Shown: positions 18,311 to 27,606 of the stretch, piece after piece
How positions within the stretch are numbered: the first letter of the stretch is position 1
Layout of the letters: every line of letters starts with the position of its first letter
NCBI GenBank assembly: GCA_016916535.1
Contig: CP070277.1
Location: forward strand, 62,001 to 126,000
Origin: Dysgonomonadaceae bacterium zrk40
GTDB lineage: Bacteria > Bacteroidota > Bacteroidia > Bacteroidales > Dysgonomonadaceae
DNA length: 64,000 nucleotides
Direction: 5' to 3'
Notes under the pieces: generated by a model
What the model saw: the letters and a program-made list of their open reading frames with translations, nothing else
Database searches by the model: none
Told to the model about the DNA's origin: nothing
Position numbers and translations under genes: made by a program

Positions 18311-19354
18311 ATGCCGTCACCTTCCACCAAAGCCTATGTGCCCTTCGTCAGCGTCGAGAACATGATGCGGCTGGTGCACAATGTCGGCATCGAGACGATG
18401 ATGATCGAACTCGTCGAAGCGCTTGAAGAGGATTTCCGGCGCTGGGACCAGTTCGACAAGACGCCGCGCGTGGCCGCCCACTCCGCCGATGGCGTGATCG
18501 AGCTGATGCCGACCTCCGATGGCGGTCATTACGGCTTCAAATATGTCAACGGCCATCCCAGGAACAAGCTGACGGGGCACCAGACGGTCACGGCGTTCGG
18601 GCTGCTGGCCGATGTCGCCACCGGCTATCCGGTCCTTCTGAGCGAGATGACACTGCTGACGGCTATCCGGACAGCGGCAACGTCGGCGATGGTTGCCCGC
18701 CATCTGGCGCCGAAGAATGCCGGAACGATGGCGATGATCGGCAATGGCGCGCAGGCGGAGTTCCAGGCGCTGGCGATGAAGGCCGTCGTCGGCATCAGGG
18801 CGGTGCGGCTCTATGACATCGACCCGGCCGCAACAGAGAAGGCCTGCCGCAATCTGGAAGGCAGCGGGCTGTCGGTGAAGGCCTGCCGCTCGTCGGAGGA
18901 GGCGCTGGAGGGCGCCGAGATCGTCACCACCTGCACGGCCGACAAGCAGTATGCCACGATCCTGACGGACAACATGGTCGGGGCGGGCATCCACATCAAC
19001 GCCATCGGCGGCGATTGCCCCGGCAAGACCGAACTGCATCCCGATATCCTGAAGCGTGCGACCACCTTCGTGGAGTATCCGCCGCAAACGCGTATCGAGG
19101 GCGAAATCCAGCAGATGGGCGAAGACTACGCGGTGACCGAATTCTGGCGGGTGCTCGAGGGAAGCCAGGCCGGGCGCACCGACGAACGCCAGATCACGCT
19201 GTTCGACAGCGTCGGTTTCGCGATCGAGGATTTCACCGCGCTGCGCTATGTCGCCGAGCGGATCAAAGGCACCGAACTCTACGACAACCTCGACATGATC
19301 GCCGATCCGGACGACACGCGCGATCTCTTCGGTATGCTGCAGCGGGCGGTGTGA
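18311..19354 (+). CDS. Ornithine cyclodeaminase
   Basis: A 347-residue member of the ornithine cyclodeaminase/mu-crystallin family. It carries the long form typical of true ornithine cyclodeaminases, including NGHPRNKLTGHQTVTAFG, LLSEMTLLTAIRTAATSA and a Rossmann NAD site (MAMIGNGAQAEFQALAM near residue 136), with the C-terminal ITLFDSVGFAIEDFTALRY. The reaction converts L-ornithine to L-proline and ammonia with catalytic NAD. CtlX starts four bases after the stop, so both are one operon feeding citrulline/arginine carbon into proline. Confidence 0.92.
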   Translation: MPSPSTKAYVPFVSVENMMRLVHNVGIETMMIELVEALEEDFRRWDQFDKTPRVAAHSADGVIELMPTSDGGHYGFKYVNGHPRNKLTGHQTVTAFGLLADVATGYPVLLSEMTLLTAIRTAATSAMVARHLAPKNAGTMAMIGNGAQAEFQALAMKAVVGIRAVRLYDIDPAATEKACRNLEGSGLSVKACRSSEEALEGAEIVTTCTADKQYATILTDNMVGAGIHINAIGGDCPGKTELHPDILKRATTFVEYPPQTRIEGEIQQMGEDYAVTEFWRVLEGSQAGRTDERQITLFDSVGFAIEDFTALRYVAERIKGTELYDNLDMIADPDDTRDLFGMLQRAV

Positions 19355-19357
19355 ACC

Positions 19358-20287
19358 ATGGCGCGCCCTTTCTTCTTTTCGCCGCAGGCGGCGAGCGCGG
19401 TGGTCATGGTCCGGCCGCATCATTTCACCGTCAACACCGAAACGGCCAATGACAACCGGTTTCAGAAGGTTCCCGAAACCGGGCAGGACCTCAGGCGCCG
19501 GGCCTATGATGAAATCACCCGCGCCGGCGAAATGCTCTCTTCGGCCGGCATTGCCGTGCACATGTTCGAGGACGAGGGGGATACGACGCCGGATTCTGTC
19601 TTTCCAAACAACTGGTTTTCCACCCATGCCGGCGGGCATATCGCGATTTTTCCGATGAAGGCGCGAAACCGGCGGCTCGAACGCCGTCCGGACATCATCG
19701 AAATGCTGAAACGCGACTATCGCGTTCAGGACGTCATCGACTATTCGGGGCTGGAAGCCGACGGTCTTTTCCTCGAGGGAACGGGCGCCATGGTGCTCGA
19801 TCATATCGACAGGGTGGCCTATGTGGTACGTTCCGAGCGCGCCGATCCGGTCGCGCTCGAGCGTTTCGCGACCCACTTCAATTTCGAACCGATGGTCTTC
19901 GACGCGCGCGACCCTGAGGGCATGGCGATCTATCACACCAATGTCCTGATGTGCATCGGAACCGGTTTCGTGCTGATCGGCCCGGACATGATGACCGAAC
20001 CCGACCGGCGGGCCGAGATCCTCGACAGGTTGCGACGGACCGGACGGGACATCATTGCTCTCGACAACGACCAGATCGCCCGCTTTGCCGGCAATGCGCT
20101 TGAGCTTCAGGCGCCCGATCAGCGATTGCTCGCCCTTTCCACGACTGCGCTCGACGCCTTGCGTCCCGACCAGATTGCAGCGATAGAAAAGACGGCAAGC
20201 ATTGTGGCGTTGGACATTCCGACGATCGAGAACGCCGGCGGCTCGGTGCGCTGCACCCTGGCGGGCATTCACCTCGCCAGACGATAG
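19358..20287 (+). CDS. ctlX: CtlX-type citrulline/arginine hydrolase (guanidino-group modifying family)
   Basis: A 309-residue protein of the CtlX branch of the amidinotransferase/arginine deiminase superfamily. Visible motifs are SVFPNNWFSTHAGG (about residues 78-91), MAIYHTNVLMCIG with the catalytic His, FAGNALEL, and GGSVRCTLAGIHL near the C-terminus holding the catalytic Cys. CtlX has been linked to citrulline use, yielding ornithine; direct action on arginine is an alternative. Position between ornithine cyclodeaminase and a transporter supports the ornithine-forming role. Confidence 0.85.
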   Translation: MARPFFFSPQAASAVVMVRPHHFTVNTETANDNRFQKVPETGQDLRRRAYDEITRAGEMLSSAGIAVHMFEDEGDTTPDSVFPNNWFSTHAGGHIAIFPMKARNRRLERRPDIIEMLKRDYRVQDVIDYSGLEADGLFLEGTGAMVLDHIDRVAYVVRSERADPVALERFATHFNFEPMVFDARDPEGMAIYHTNVLMCIGTGFVLIGPDMMTEPDRRAEILDRLRRTGRDIIALDNDQIARFAGNALELQAPDQRLLALSTTALDALRPDQIAAIEKTASIVALDIPTIENAGGSVRCTLAGIHLARR

Positions 20288-20368
20288 AAGCGGCCGGCCT
20301 GGGCGGTCGTCATTGCGTCAGGCGACAGATCGTCCACCAGGACCGGGCGCCGAAACATTGAGGTCGAC

Positions 20369-21298
20369 GTGAAGGATCTGCGACATCTGCCTTTGCAGAC
20401 GCTGAGGACGTTCGAGGCAACCGCCCGCCATGGCAGCATGGCGCGGGCGGCGGCCGAGCTCAACTTGACCGACAGCGCCGTCAGTCATCAGCTGCGCAGG
20501 CTGGAGGGCGATCTCGGCTATGACCTGTTCGAGAAGGCGGGGCGGGGGATCAGGCTCACCGATGCCGGGCAACTGTTTTACAAGACCGTTGCGAAGGCGT
20601 TGCAGGATATCCTGTCGACCGCGGTCATGTTGTCCGAACAGCCGCTCGCCGGCGGGCGGCTGGACATTGCCTGTCCGCCGATGTTCGCCAGCGCCTGGCT
20701 TGCGAAGAATATCGCGGATTTCAGCGAGAGGCACCCGACGGTTGAATGCCATATCCGGCTCATTGAAAATCATCTCGTCCCCGAAACAGCTGATGTCGAT
20801 CTCGGTATCATGTTCGGGCAGGGCGGATGGCCAAACCGGTGGTCGGCGCGTCTCGCCGATGTCGACATCACGCCGGTCTGTTCGCCGGTGCTGTTTCAGC
20901 GTCTGGGATATGCAACGCCGGATGCGGGCGCGTTGAAAAACTGTCTTCTGCTGCATCGGGACGACGGGGCAGAGTGGCGGCGCTGGCTTTCCGAATGCGG
21001 CCACGGCGATGTATTCGACCGCGCCCGCCACCTTTATTGCAGCGATCTCGGCATCGCCATCGATCTTGCGCTCAACGGTGTCGGGTTTGCGCTTGCCAGC
21101 GAAACGCTGACCCGCAATGATATTCGCCAGGGCCGTCTCATAAGACCATTCGGTTTCTCGATCGATGCCTTTGGCGGCTGGTATGTCGTTGTCCACCTGC
21201 ACAGCTTGGAGCGGGCCGGCCCGCGCCTGTTCCTGCATTGGCTTCTGGCGGCCTTCGGGCAGGACGACATGGTCGACACGCTACCCTCTCCCGATTGA
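20369..21298 (+). CDS. LysR-family regulator, GcvA-like
   Basis: A 309-residue protein beginning with GTG (VKDLRHLPLQTLRTFEA). The N-terminal winged HTH (AAAELNLTDSAVSHQLRRLE, near residue 30) is followed by a periplasmic-binding-like effector domain. The residues SDSAVSHQ-type recognition helix and the LFEKAGRGIRLTDAG hinge are typical of the GcvA group. It reads in the same direction as the operon, between ctlX and the transporter genes, and probably controls one of them. A hairpin and a dyad follow in the gap. Confidence 0.9.
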   Translation: MKDLRHLPLQTLRTFEATARHGSMARAAAELNLTDSAVSHQLRRLEGDLGYDLFEKAGRGIRLTDAGQLFYKTVAKALQDILSTAVMLSEQPLAGGRLDIACPPMFASAWLAKNIADFSERHPTVECHIRLIENHLVPETADVDLGIMFGQGGWPNRWSARLADVDITPVCSPVLFQRLGYATPDAGALKNCLLLHRDDGAEWRRWLSECGHGDVFDRARHLYCSDLGIAIDLALNGVGFALASETLTRNDIRQGRLIRPFGFSIDAFGGWYVVVHLHSLERAGPRLFLHWLLAAFGQDDMVDTLPSPD

Positions 21299-21449
21299 TG
21301 AAAACAGATCATGATTCGCTTGAGGAATGATCATTTGCGCAAAAATCCGACACGCATCTATTGTGCCTGAAAATTAGACATCGGCGTTTGCCGATGCCCG
21401 GCCCGCTCCGCGGGAGACCTTCCGCCCGAGACATGCTCCGGAGTATGAA
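21299..21449 (+). promoter_or_regulatory. Control region before the amino-acid ABC operon
   Basis: Holds an imperfect dyad ATGATTC-N7-GAATGAT (21311-21331), a plausible LysR-family target, and a 7-bp stem hairpin CATCGGC-gttt-GCCGATG at 21379-21396. No T-tract follows, so the hairpin is not an obvious terminator. The promoter itself was not resolved. Confidence 0.35.
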
Positions 21450-22220
21450 ATGGACAAACTCGCCGTCAGCGACATTCACAAATCATACGGCCAGCACGAA
21501 GTGCTGAAAGGCGTTTCGCTGCGTGCGGCCGCCGGCGATGTCGTCAGCATTCTCGGTTCCAGCGGTTCGGGCAAAAGCACGTTCCTGCGCTGCATCAACT
21601 TCCTGGAACGTCCGCATGAGGGCGAGATTGCCGTGGATGGCAAGAGGCTGGAAACGGTGCGGGACCGCGACGGCATGCTGAGGGTGCTGAACCGCAGCGA
21701 GCTGCGGCTGATGCGCACCCGCCTTGCCATGGTTTTCCAGAATTTCTGCCTCTGGTCCCATATGAACGTGCTGTCCAACATCATCGAAGCGCCGATCAGC
21801 GTGCTGGGCCTGTCGCGCCGTGAGGCGACCGAACTGGCGAAGGCGAACCTCACCAAGGTCGGCCTCGGTCTGGACGTTCTCGACAAATACCCCACCCATC
21901 TTTCCGGCGGCCAGCAGCAGCGTGTGGCGATCGCCCGCGCGCTTGCCGTCAATCCCGAGGTCCTGCTGTTCGACGAGCCGACCTCGGCGCTGGACCCGGA
22001 ACTGGTGAGCGAGGTGCTCAAGGTCATGCAGGCGCTCGCCGAAGAGGGCCGCACCATGGTGGTCGTCACCCATGAGATGGGCTTTGCCCGCCACGTCTCG
22101 ACCAAGGTCATGTTCCTGCATCAGGGCCGCGTCGAGGAAGAAGGCGCGCCGTCGCGCGTGTTCGACCAAACCGAGAGCGAACGCATGCAGCAATTCCTGG
22201 CCGGACAATTGCGGCATTGA
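21450..22220 (+). CDS. Polar amino-acid ABC transporter, ATP-binding subunit (HisP/OccP-like)
   Basis: A 256-residue ATPase of the polar amino-acid uptake family. Walker [10 protein letters not shown] near residue 35, Q-loop [16 protein letters not shown], signature [15 protein letters not shown] and Walker [15 protein letters not shown] are all intact. The HMNVLSN stretch and length match the histidine/octopine/arginine-type transporters. First gene of a four-gene transporter set, followed by the binding protein and two permeases; it energises import of a basic or guanidino amino acid. Confidence 0.93.
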   Translation: MDKLAVSDIHKSYGQHEVLKGVSLRAAAGDVVSILGSSGSGKSTFLRCINFLERPHEGEIAVDGKRLETVRDRDGMLRVLNRSELRLMRTRLAMVFQNFCLWSHMNVLSNIIEAPISVLGLSRREATELAKANLTKVGLGLDVLDKYPTHLSGGQQQRVAIARALAVNPEVLLFDEPTSALDPELVSEVLKVMQALAEEGRTMVVVTHEMGFARHVSTKVMFLHQGRVEEEGAPSRVFDQTESERMQQFLAGQLRH

Positions 22221-22316
22221 CCGGGCGCATCGTCCCGCCGAACGCCGATAAGAAATGGCAGACCGGATCGTTCCGCAACTGCCGCTCCACCCCCGAAAAC
22301 CACAGAGGACAGACCT

Positions 22317-23081
22317 ATGAAAAGACTGCTTTCCGCCGCCGCCATCGCGCTTGCCCTTGCGACCGGCACGGCTTACGCCCAGACCGGCGAAAAGGTCATC
22401 GTCGCAACGGACGCGACCTTCCCGCCGTTCGAATCGATCGACAAGGACGGCAAGCTCGTCGGATACGACATCGACCTGATGACGGCCGTGTGCGAGGCCG
22501 CCGAACTTAACTGCGTCATCTCCAATGCCGCCTGGGAGGGGATGATCCCCGGCCTTATCAGCGGCAAATACGATGCGCTGATTTCGCAGCTGACGGTGAC
22601 CGACAAGCGCCGCAAGGTCATCGCTTTCAGCGACATCTACAGCCATCCGATCTTCCGTTTCGTCGCGGCTAGGGACTCGGACCTTACGATCACGCCGGAA
22701 GGTCTTGCCGACAAGACCATCGCCGTTCAGCGCGGCACGCCGATGGATGCCTATGTCACCCGCGTCTACGCCGACTCCGATATCAAGCGCTACGACACCG
22801 GCAGCGCGCCTTATCTCGATCTGGAAAGCAAGCGCGCCGATGTCGTGCTCAGCTACCAGGCACAGATCACGGCGGGTTTCCTGGGCGGCGACAAGGCTGA
22901 AAGTTATGAGCTTGTCGGCCCGCAGTTGACCGGAGAAGACGCGCCGGAATTCGGCGAGGGCGTGGCGATCGCGATCAGCAAGAAAAACACCGCGCTTTTG
23001 GAAGAGATCAACAAGGGCCTCGAGATCGTCCGTGAAAACGGCACGCTGGATGCGCTCAACGCCCAGTATTTCGGTGACTGA
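22317..23081 (+). CDS. Periplasmic amino-acid-binding protein of the ABC transporter
   Basis: A 254-residue exported protein with a clear signal peptide (cleavage after TAYA, about residue 21). The mature part begins QTGEKVIVATDATFPPFESI, the standard start of the solute-binding family 3 fold, with DKDGKLVGYDIDLM and VQRGTPMDAYV following. Family 3 proteins bind polar or basic amino acids. Its neighbours point to arginine, ornithine or citrulline as the ligand, which is inference. Confidence 0.93.
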   Translation: MKRLLSAAAIALALATGTAYAQTGEKVIVATDATFPPFESIDKDGKLVGYDIDLMTAVCEAAELNCVISNAAWEGMIPGLISGKYDALISQLTVTDKRRKVIAFSDIYSHPIFRFVAARDSDLTITPEGLADKTIAVQRGTPMDAYVTRVYADSDIKRYDTGSAPYLDLESKRADVVLSYQAQITAGFLGGDKAESYELVGPQLTGEDAPEFGEGVAIAISKKNTALLEEINKGLEIVRENGTLDALNAQYFGD

Positions 23082-23086
23082 CGGAT

Positions 23087-23776
23087 ATGCTCGTCGATTA
23101 CACCTGGACGATCCTGGCAGGAGGAGGGATGACCCTTCTCCTGGCCTTTGCGGCGCTGTTGCTGTCGACGCTGATCGGCATGGCGGCAGCGCTCGCCAAG
23201 CGCTCGCACAGCCGGCCGTTGCGGGGCGCGGCCGAGGCCTACACCTTCATCGTTCGCGGTATTCCGGACCTCGTCATGATCCTGCTGGTGTTCTACAGCC
23301 TGCCGGCGCTGCTCAACCAGCTGTTCCAGCTCTGGGGTCTGGACTGGTGGGTCGAGTTTCCGCCGCTTGCGACCGGGATTGCGACGCTGGGGCTGATTTT
23401 CGGCGCCTATATGACCGAAACCTTCCGCTTTGCACTGGAAAACATTCCGCATGGCCAGATCGAGGCGGCACAGGCCTTCGGCCTCGCACGGGCGCGGATC
23501 TTCTTTCGGATCGTGCTGCCGCAGCTCATCCGGCTGGCGCTGCCAGGGTTTACCAACAACTGGCTGGTGCTGGCCAAGGCAACGGCGCTGGTTTCGCTGA
23601 TCGGACTTCAGGACGTCATGTTCCGGGCCAAGGGCGCAGCTGAAGCGACGGGACAGCCCTTTACCTTCTATCTCGTTGCGGGCGCATTCTATCTGGCCCT
23701 CACGCTGCTTTCCACATTCTGCCTCGCGCGCGTCGCGGCGCATTTCAATGCGGGCATGAGAAAGGCCGGAGCATGA
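23087..23776 (+). CDS. Amino-acid ABC transporter permease (HisQ-like)
   Basis: A 229-residue inner-membrane protein with five or so hydrophobic segments and the EAA loop (EAAQAFGLARARIFFRIVLP, near residue 125) that contacts the ATPase. The N-terminal AEAYTFIVRGIPDLVMILL is typical of the HisQ/ArtQ half. It begins six bases after the binding-protein stop and overlaps the next permease (ATGA), so the pair is translationally coupled. Confidence 0.92.
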   Translation: MLVDYTWTILAGGGMTLLLAFAALLLSTLIGMAAALAKRSHSRPLRGAAEAYTFIVRGIPDLVMILLVFYSLPALLNQLFQLWGLDWWVEFPPLATGIATLGLIFGAYMTETFRFALENIPHGQIEAAQAFGLARARIFFRIVLPQLIRLALPGFTNNWLVLAKATALVSLIGLQDVMFRAKGAAEATGQPFTFYLVAGAFYLALTLLSTFCLARVAAHFNAGMRKAGA

Positions 23777-24465
23777 ACTGGGATATCATCGCCGAAAACC
23801 GCCTCCTGTTTCTCGAAGGCGCGAAGCTGACACTGGTGCTGACCTTTTTCGCCCTTCTACTGGCCTTTGCTATCGCCGTGCCGCTGTCTTTCCTGCGCAA
23901 CAGCAATAACCGTGCGATCCGCGGCGCGGTTCACGCCTATACGCTGGTCTTTCGCGGAACCCCGCTTCTGGTGCAGCTCTTCCTGATCTATTTCGGCCTG
24001 GCGCAGTTCGAACTGATCCAGACGAGTTTTCTGTGGCCCTGGCTTTCAAGCCCGATGGTCTGTGTGCTGATGGCGCTTGCGCTGAATTCCGGGGCTTACA
24101 CCACCGAGATATTTGCCGGTGCGCTTCGGCACATTCCGCACGGCGAGATCGAGGCGTCGCGCGCCTTCGGAATTCCCCCGCTTGCCGCGGCCCGACGCAT
24201 CCTGCTGCCGGCCATGCTGACTCGTGCGCTGCCGCTTTACGGCAACGAGATGATCATGATGCTGCATGCGACCTCGCTTGCGAGCACGGTGACGCTTCTG
24301 GAGACGACCGGCGTCGCTCGGCAGATCTCGCTCAACGACTATATCCAGTTCGAACCCTACGTGACAGCGGCCGGTATCTATCTGGTAATGACATTCGTGC
24401 TGGTCTCCGCCTTCCAGCTCGTTCAGCGCCGCTATGCCGGATACCTGCAGCCAAGACTTCACTGA
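23773..24465 (+). CDS. Amino-acid ABC transporter permease (HisM-like)
   Basis: A 230-residue inner-membrane protein homologous to the preceding permease. It has HAYTLVFRGTPLLVQLFLIY in the first third and the EAA loop EASRAFGIPPLAAARRILLP near residue 135. With the HisQ-like subunit it forms the heterodimeric channel. The arginase-family gene follows after 75 bases on the same strand, supporting use of the imported substrate by that enzyme. Confidence 0.92.
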   Translation: MNWDIIAENRLLFLEGAKLTLVLTFFALLLAFAIAVPLSFLRNSNNRAIRGAVHAYTLVFRGTPLLVQLFLIYFGLAQFELIQTSFLWPWLSSPMVCVLMALALNSGAYTTEIFAGALRHIPHGEIEASRAFGIPPLAAARRILLPAMLTRALPLYGNEMIMMLHATSLASTVTLLETTGVARQISLNDYIQFEPYVTAAGIYLVMTFVLVSAFQLVQRRYAGYLQPRLH

Positions 24466-24540
24466 CCGCGCGGACGATCCGCATTCAAACAATGACAAAC
24501 GATCTGCCCGCGTCCCAGACCTGGCAGACAAGGAGAAGAC

Positions 24541-25512
24541 ATGACTGAATCCGTCGATCTCGGCGTTCTTTTCGGCGCAGCCGCCGACACCAAAACCTTC
24601 CTCGGGCTGGACGCCTGCGGTGAGCTGACGACGCTCGACGCCCCGATTGCCATCATCGGCGCGCCCTGCGCCACGCCCTATGCCAGCGCCGGCGCCTATT
24701 GCCGCAATGCTCCCGATGCGCTCAGGCGGGCAACCGCGCCCCTGACAGCCAATGTCGACCATTTCGATTTCGATCTCGGCGGTCCGGTGTTTCCCGAGTC
24801 CGGTCTGCGCGCCGTCGATTGCGGCAACCTGCCCTTCGACGAAAACGATGCGGCGGGCAACCGGGGCACGATCCGCAAGGCCGTCAGCACGGTCATCTCG
24901 CGCGGGGCCGTTCCCGTCCTGCTCGGTGGCGACGATTCCATTCCGATCCCGATGATCGACGCGCTGTCCGAGACCGGTCGTAAATATACCATCGTTCAGA
25001 TCGACGCGCATATCGACTGGCGCGATTCCCACATGGGCGAGAACATGGGGCTGTCGTCGACAATGCGCCGGGCATCCGAAATGGGCCATATCGAGCGGAT
25101 CATTCAGGTCGGCGCGCGCGGCATCGGCTCGGCAAGGGCGTCGGACGTCGAGGATGCCAGGCGTTGGGGCGCCAGCCTCTTTACCGCCCATCAGCTCGGT
25201 CGCGACGGCCTCGAGCCGGTGCTCGACATGATCCCGGATGGCACCGATGTCATCGTTTGTTTCGATGCCGACGCGTTCGATTCCACGCTTGTGCCGGGCG
25301 TGATCGCGCGCGGTCCGGGCGGGCTCTCCTATTTCCAGACCCTCGACCTTCTGTTCGGGATTGCCAAACGCGGCCGCATCGCCGCGATGGATTTTGTCGA
25401 ATTCATGCCGGAGCGCGATATCGATGGGCTGGGCGCGCTGTCGTTTGCCCGCGTCATCACTTCCGCGCTCGGCATTCTCGCCCGTCAGCGCGCGGCGGCA
25501 AAACCTGTCTAG
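24541..25512 (+). CDS. Arginase/agmatinase-family ureohydrolase with altered metal motif
   Basis: A 323-residue ureohydrolase. The family's three metal motifs are visible but one is changed: GGDDS (near residue 126) replaces the usual GGDHS, so the first manganese-binding His is Asp; IDAHIDW (near 157) and CFDADAFDS (near 240) keep the Asp/His pattern. The family hydrolyses guanidino compounds (arginine, agmatine, guanidinobutyrate and others) to urea. The transporter and CtlX/ornithine cyclodeaminase context favours an arginine-related substrate. The changed ligand suggests a different metal or substrate, so the exact reaction is open. Confidence 0.85.
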   Translation: MTESVDLGVLFGAAADTKTFLGLDACGELTTLDAPIAIIGAPCATPYASAGAYCRNAPDALRRATAPLTANVDHFDFDLGGPVFPESGLRAVDCGNLPFDENDAAGNRGTIRKAVSTVISRGAVPVLLGGDDSIPIPMIDALSETGRKYTIVQIDAHIDWRDSHMGENMGLSSTMRRASEMGHIERIIQVGARGIGSARASDVEDARRWGASLFTAHQLGRDGLEPVLDMIPDGTDVIVCFDADAFDSTLVPGVIARGPGGLSYFQTLDLLFGIAKRGRIAAMDFVEFMPERDIDGLGALSFARVITSALGILARQRAAAKPV

Positions 25513-25559
25513 CCTGATGAAGGAGCCGCTTCCACTTTAACCCTGGGGAAGCGGCAATA

Positions 25560-25727
25560 TCACGGGTTCTGAGACGCCTCGGCGCAGGCGCGGGCGATAT
25601 AGGCGGCGATCATGGTATCGAGATGGGCGCCGCCGCCATTCTTGAAGACGGTCATCTCCTCAGGCGTATCGCGTCCGCAGCGGCCCATCGCCAGATCGTA
25701 GTGGTCGCCGATCGCGTCATCCGCTAA
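25560..25727 (-). pseudogene. C-terminal remnant of a second ornithine cyclodeaminase/mu-crystallin gene
   Basis: Translated on the minus strand, about 55 codons read GDHYDLAMGRCGRDTPEEMT, VFKNGGGAHLD and an Ala-rich tail to a stop at 25560. This is the C-terminus of the ornithine cyclodeaminase/EutC-like family. The 5' end is lost at the join with the Tn3-transposase remnant around 25728. It does not belong to the intact gene at 18311. Confidence 0.6.
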
Positions 25728-25747
25728 GAGCGAACGAAATGTGAACT

Positions 25748-26721
25748 TTATGCAGCAACCGCGCGACCGTTCGGAAGTCGCAAGGGGCTGAACTCTCCTG
25801 GCATGTGCTGTTCAGAGTCCCAGGAGTATATACCGGTGAGATTTATGTGCCCCCAACTGAGTGGCGAGACGTGCCTCAACAGTTCATCGGGAATGTAGCG
25901 CCCCCTTTGACGCAGATGAGCAACCGCGCGACTGAGATAAACTGTGTTCCAGTGAACAATGGCGCTGACAACAAGATTGAGACCGGATGCTCGGAAAGCT
26001 TGGCTGTCGTAGGAACGATCGCGGATTTCACCGCGTTCATGGAAAAAGACTGCGCGCTTCAGTTTGCGGGCAGCCTCCCCTTTATTCAGGCCAGCTTGGC
26101 AGCGTCTACGCAACGAAGGGCTGGAATACCACTCAATCTTGAACAGCGTTCGCTCAATGCGGCCGATTTCTCGTAATGCTCTGGCTAGGTTGTTTGATTC
26201 CGAGGAAGCCGAAAACCTCATGAGGATCATCGAGGGTGCGACAAGGCGTGCAGTGACCGAGGCGGCCAGGCGCAGCAAATCATCCCAATGGTCGAGAATA
26301 AGCGCCGTATTGATGGGCGCTCCGATGTGGTTTTCTATCCCGGGATATACATCGCCTTTTTCGAAGGCGTGGAATTTCCGGTCTTTTATGTTGCGGAGCC
26401 GTGGTGCAAAGCGTTTGCCAATCAGGGCGAATAGCGCGAAGATATGATCGCTGGCGCCACCGGTATCGGTAAAATGCTCATCGATTTCCAAAATCGTTTC
26501 GTGGTCAAAGAGTCCGTCGAGAACATAAGCCGCTTCGCTTTCCGTCGGGCTGATAGGTAATATTCCGAAATACCCGTACTGGTCGGATAGATGACTGTAG
26601 AATTTTGTCCCTGGCTCATCGCCGTAGTGCAAATTGATGTCGCCGTGCTTGGCGGCCCGGTCGCTGGCGCGGAAGAATTTGCCATCTAAAGAGGCCGATT
26701 TCCCGTTGCCCCAAAGCAGGG
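25748..26721 (-). pseudogene. Tn3-family transposase, C-terminal fragment
   Basis: About 325 residues of the C-terminal (DDE) part of a Tn3-family transposase: ASDRAAKHGDINLHYGDEPG, IDEHFTDTGGASDHIFALF and SAIVHWNTVYLSRAVAHLR are strongly characteristic. The N-terminal two thirds are absent; the frame is cut exactly at the IS6100-like terminal repeat (26722). No complete 38-bp Tn3 inverted repeat is visible, only a CTTAGCG-like sequence near 25722 on the minus strand. Confidence 0.85.
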
Positions 26722-27606
26722 GGCTCTGTTGCAAAAATTTTGCCGATGCCCGAAAGAGTGCGGACAATTTTCAGCGGGACTTTTGATGAGCGATTTCAAG
26801 TGGCGTCATTTTCAGGGTGACGTGATTTTATGGGCGGTGCGGTGGTATTGCCGCTATGGGATCAGCTACCGCGATCTTGAACAGATGATGGGTGAGCGCG
26901 GTGTGCCCGTCGATCATTCCACGATTTATCGCTGGGTCCAGAAATACGCGCAGGAGATCGAAAAACGGCTGCGCTGGCATTGGCACCGACCACAGTCAAC
27001 GAGCTGGCGCGTTGACGAAACCTATGTGAAGGTTCGCGGCAAATGGACCTATCTGTATCGGGCCGTCGACAAATTCGGCAACACGATCGATTTCTACCTG
27101 TCTCCGACACGCAATGCCAAAGCGGCCAAGCGCTTCCTCGGCAAAGCTTTGAACGGCCTGAAAGACTGGGAAAAGCCGACTTTCATCAACACTGACAAAG
27201 CGCCGACCTATGGGATTGCCATCGCGCAGTTGAAGGCCGAAGGCAGATGCCCCAATGACCTTGTGCATCGGCAGGTCAAATATCTGAACAATGTCGTCGA
27301 AGCTGACCACGGTAAGCTAAAGCAGCTGATCAAACCCGTCAGAGGGTTCAAGACGTTGAAGACGGCATATGCGACGATCAAGGGCTTCGAGGTCATGCGG
27401 GCGTTGCGCAAGGGCCAGGCTAATATTTTCAACCTGACACGAGACATCCGTGGGGAAGCGCGCATCGTTGAACGTGCTTTTGGTATCGGGCCGAGCGCGT
27501 TGACAGAAGCCGTGGAACTGCTCGCCCAGAATCTACAAGGTCAGACCGCTTGACAGCAGAAAATGAGGGCCTTGCCTTGCCAGCTGGATTTTTTTGCAAC
27601 AGAGCC
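26722..27606 (+). mobile_element. IS6100-like IS6-family element
   Basis: An 885-bp element with terminal inverted repeats starting GGCTCTGTTGCAAAAA, read inverted at the right end (27591-27606). It is distinct from the 809-bp IS6 element found three times in this window. Its left flank is the Tn3-transposase fragment and its right flank an AraC-family fragment, so it joins two broken genes; the flanks show no target duplication. Confidence 0.9.
26786..27553 (+). CDS. IS6-family (IS6100-like) transposase
   Basis: A 255-residue transposase starting MSDFKWRHFQGDVILWAVRW, as in IS6100 and relatives; an upstream in-frame extension lies in the terminal repeat and was discarded. Catalytic residues: Asp in RVDETYVKVRGKW, Asp in NTDKAPTYG and Glu in VEADHGKLK. 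C-terminal KGFEVMRALRKGQA and RAFGIGPSALTEA are conserved. It appears intact. Confidence 0.93.
   Translation: MSDFKWRHFQGDVILWAVRWYCRYGISYRDLEQMMGERGVPVDHSTIYRWVQKYAQEIEKRLRWHWHRPQSTSWRVDETYVKVRGKWTYLYRAVDKFGNTIDFYLSPTRNAKAAKRFLGKALNGLKDWEKPTFINTDKAPTYGIAIAQLKAEGRCPNDLVHRQVKYLNNVVEADHGKLKQLIKPVRGFKTLKTAYATIKGFEVMRALRKGQANIFNLTRDIRGEARIVERAFGIGPSALTEAVELLAQNLQGQTA

Noticed and set aside
18317-20272. 651-codon minus-strand open frame
   Set aside because: It lies opposite the intact ornithine cyclodeaminase and ctlX genes; its His/Arg-rich composition is the usual shadow of GC-rich coding DNA.
21379-21396. Hairpin as terminator after the LysR gene
   Set aside because: Stem is good but no T-tract follows on either strand, so a factor-independent terminator is not supported.
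21483-22646. 387-codon minus-strand open frame
   Set aside because: Antisense to the transporter ATPase and binding protein, low-complexity shadow.
25710-25747. Tn3-family terminal inverted repeat next to the transposase fragment
   Set aside because: Only a CTTAGCG-like heptamer is present; the outer GGGG end is missing and the sequence instead encodes an ornithine cyclodeaminase C-terminus.
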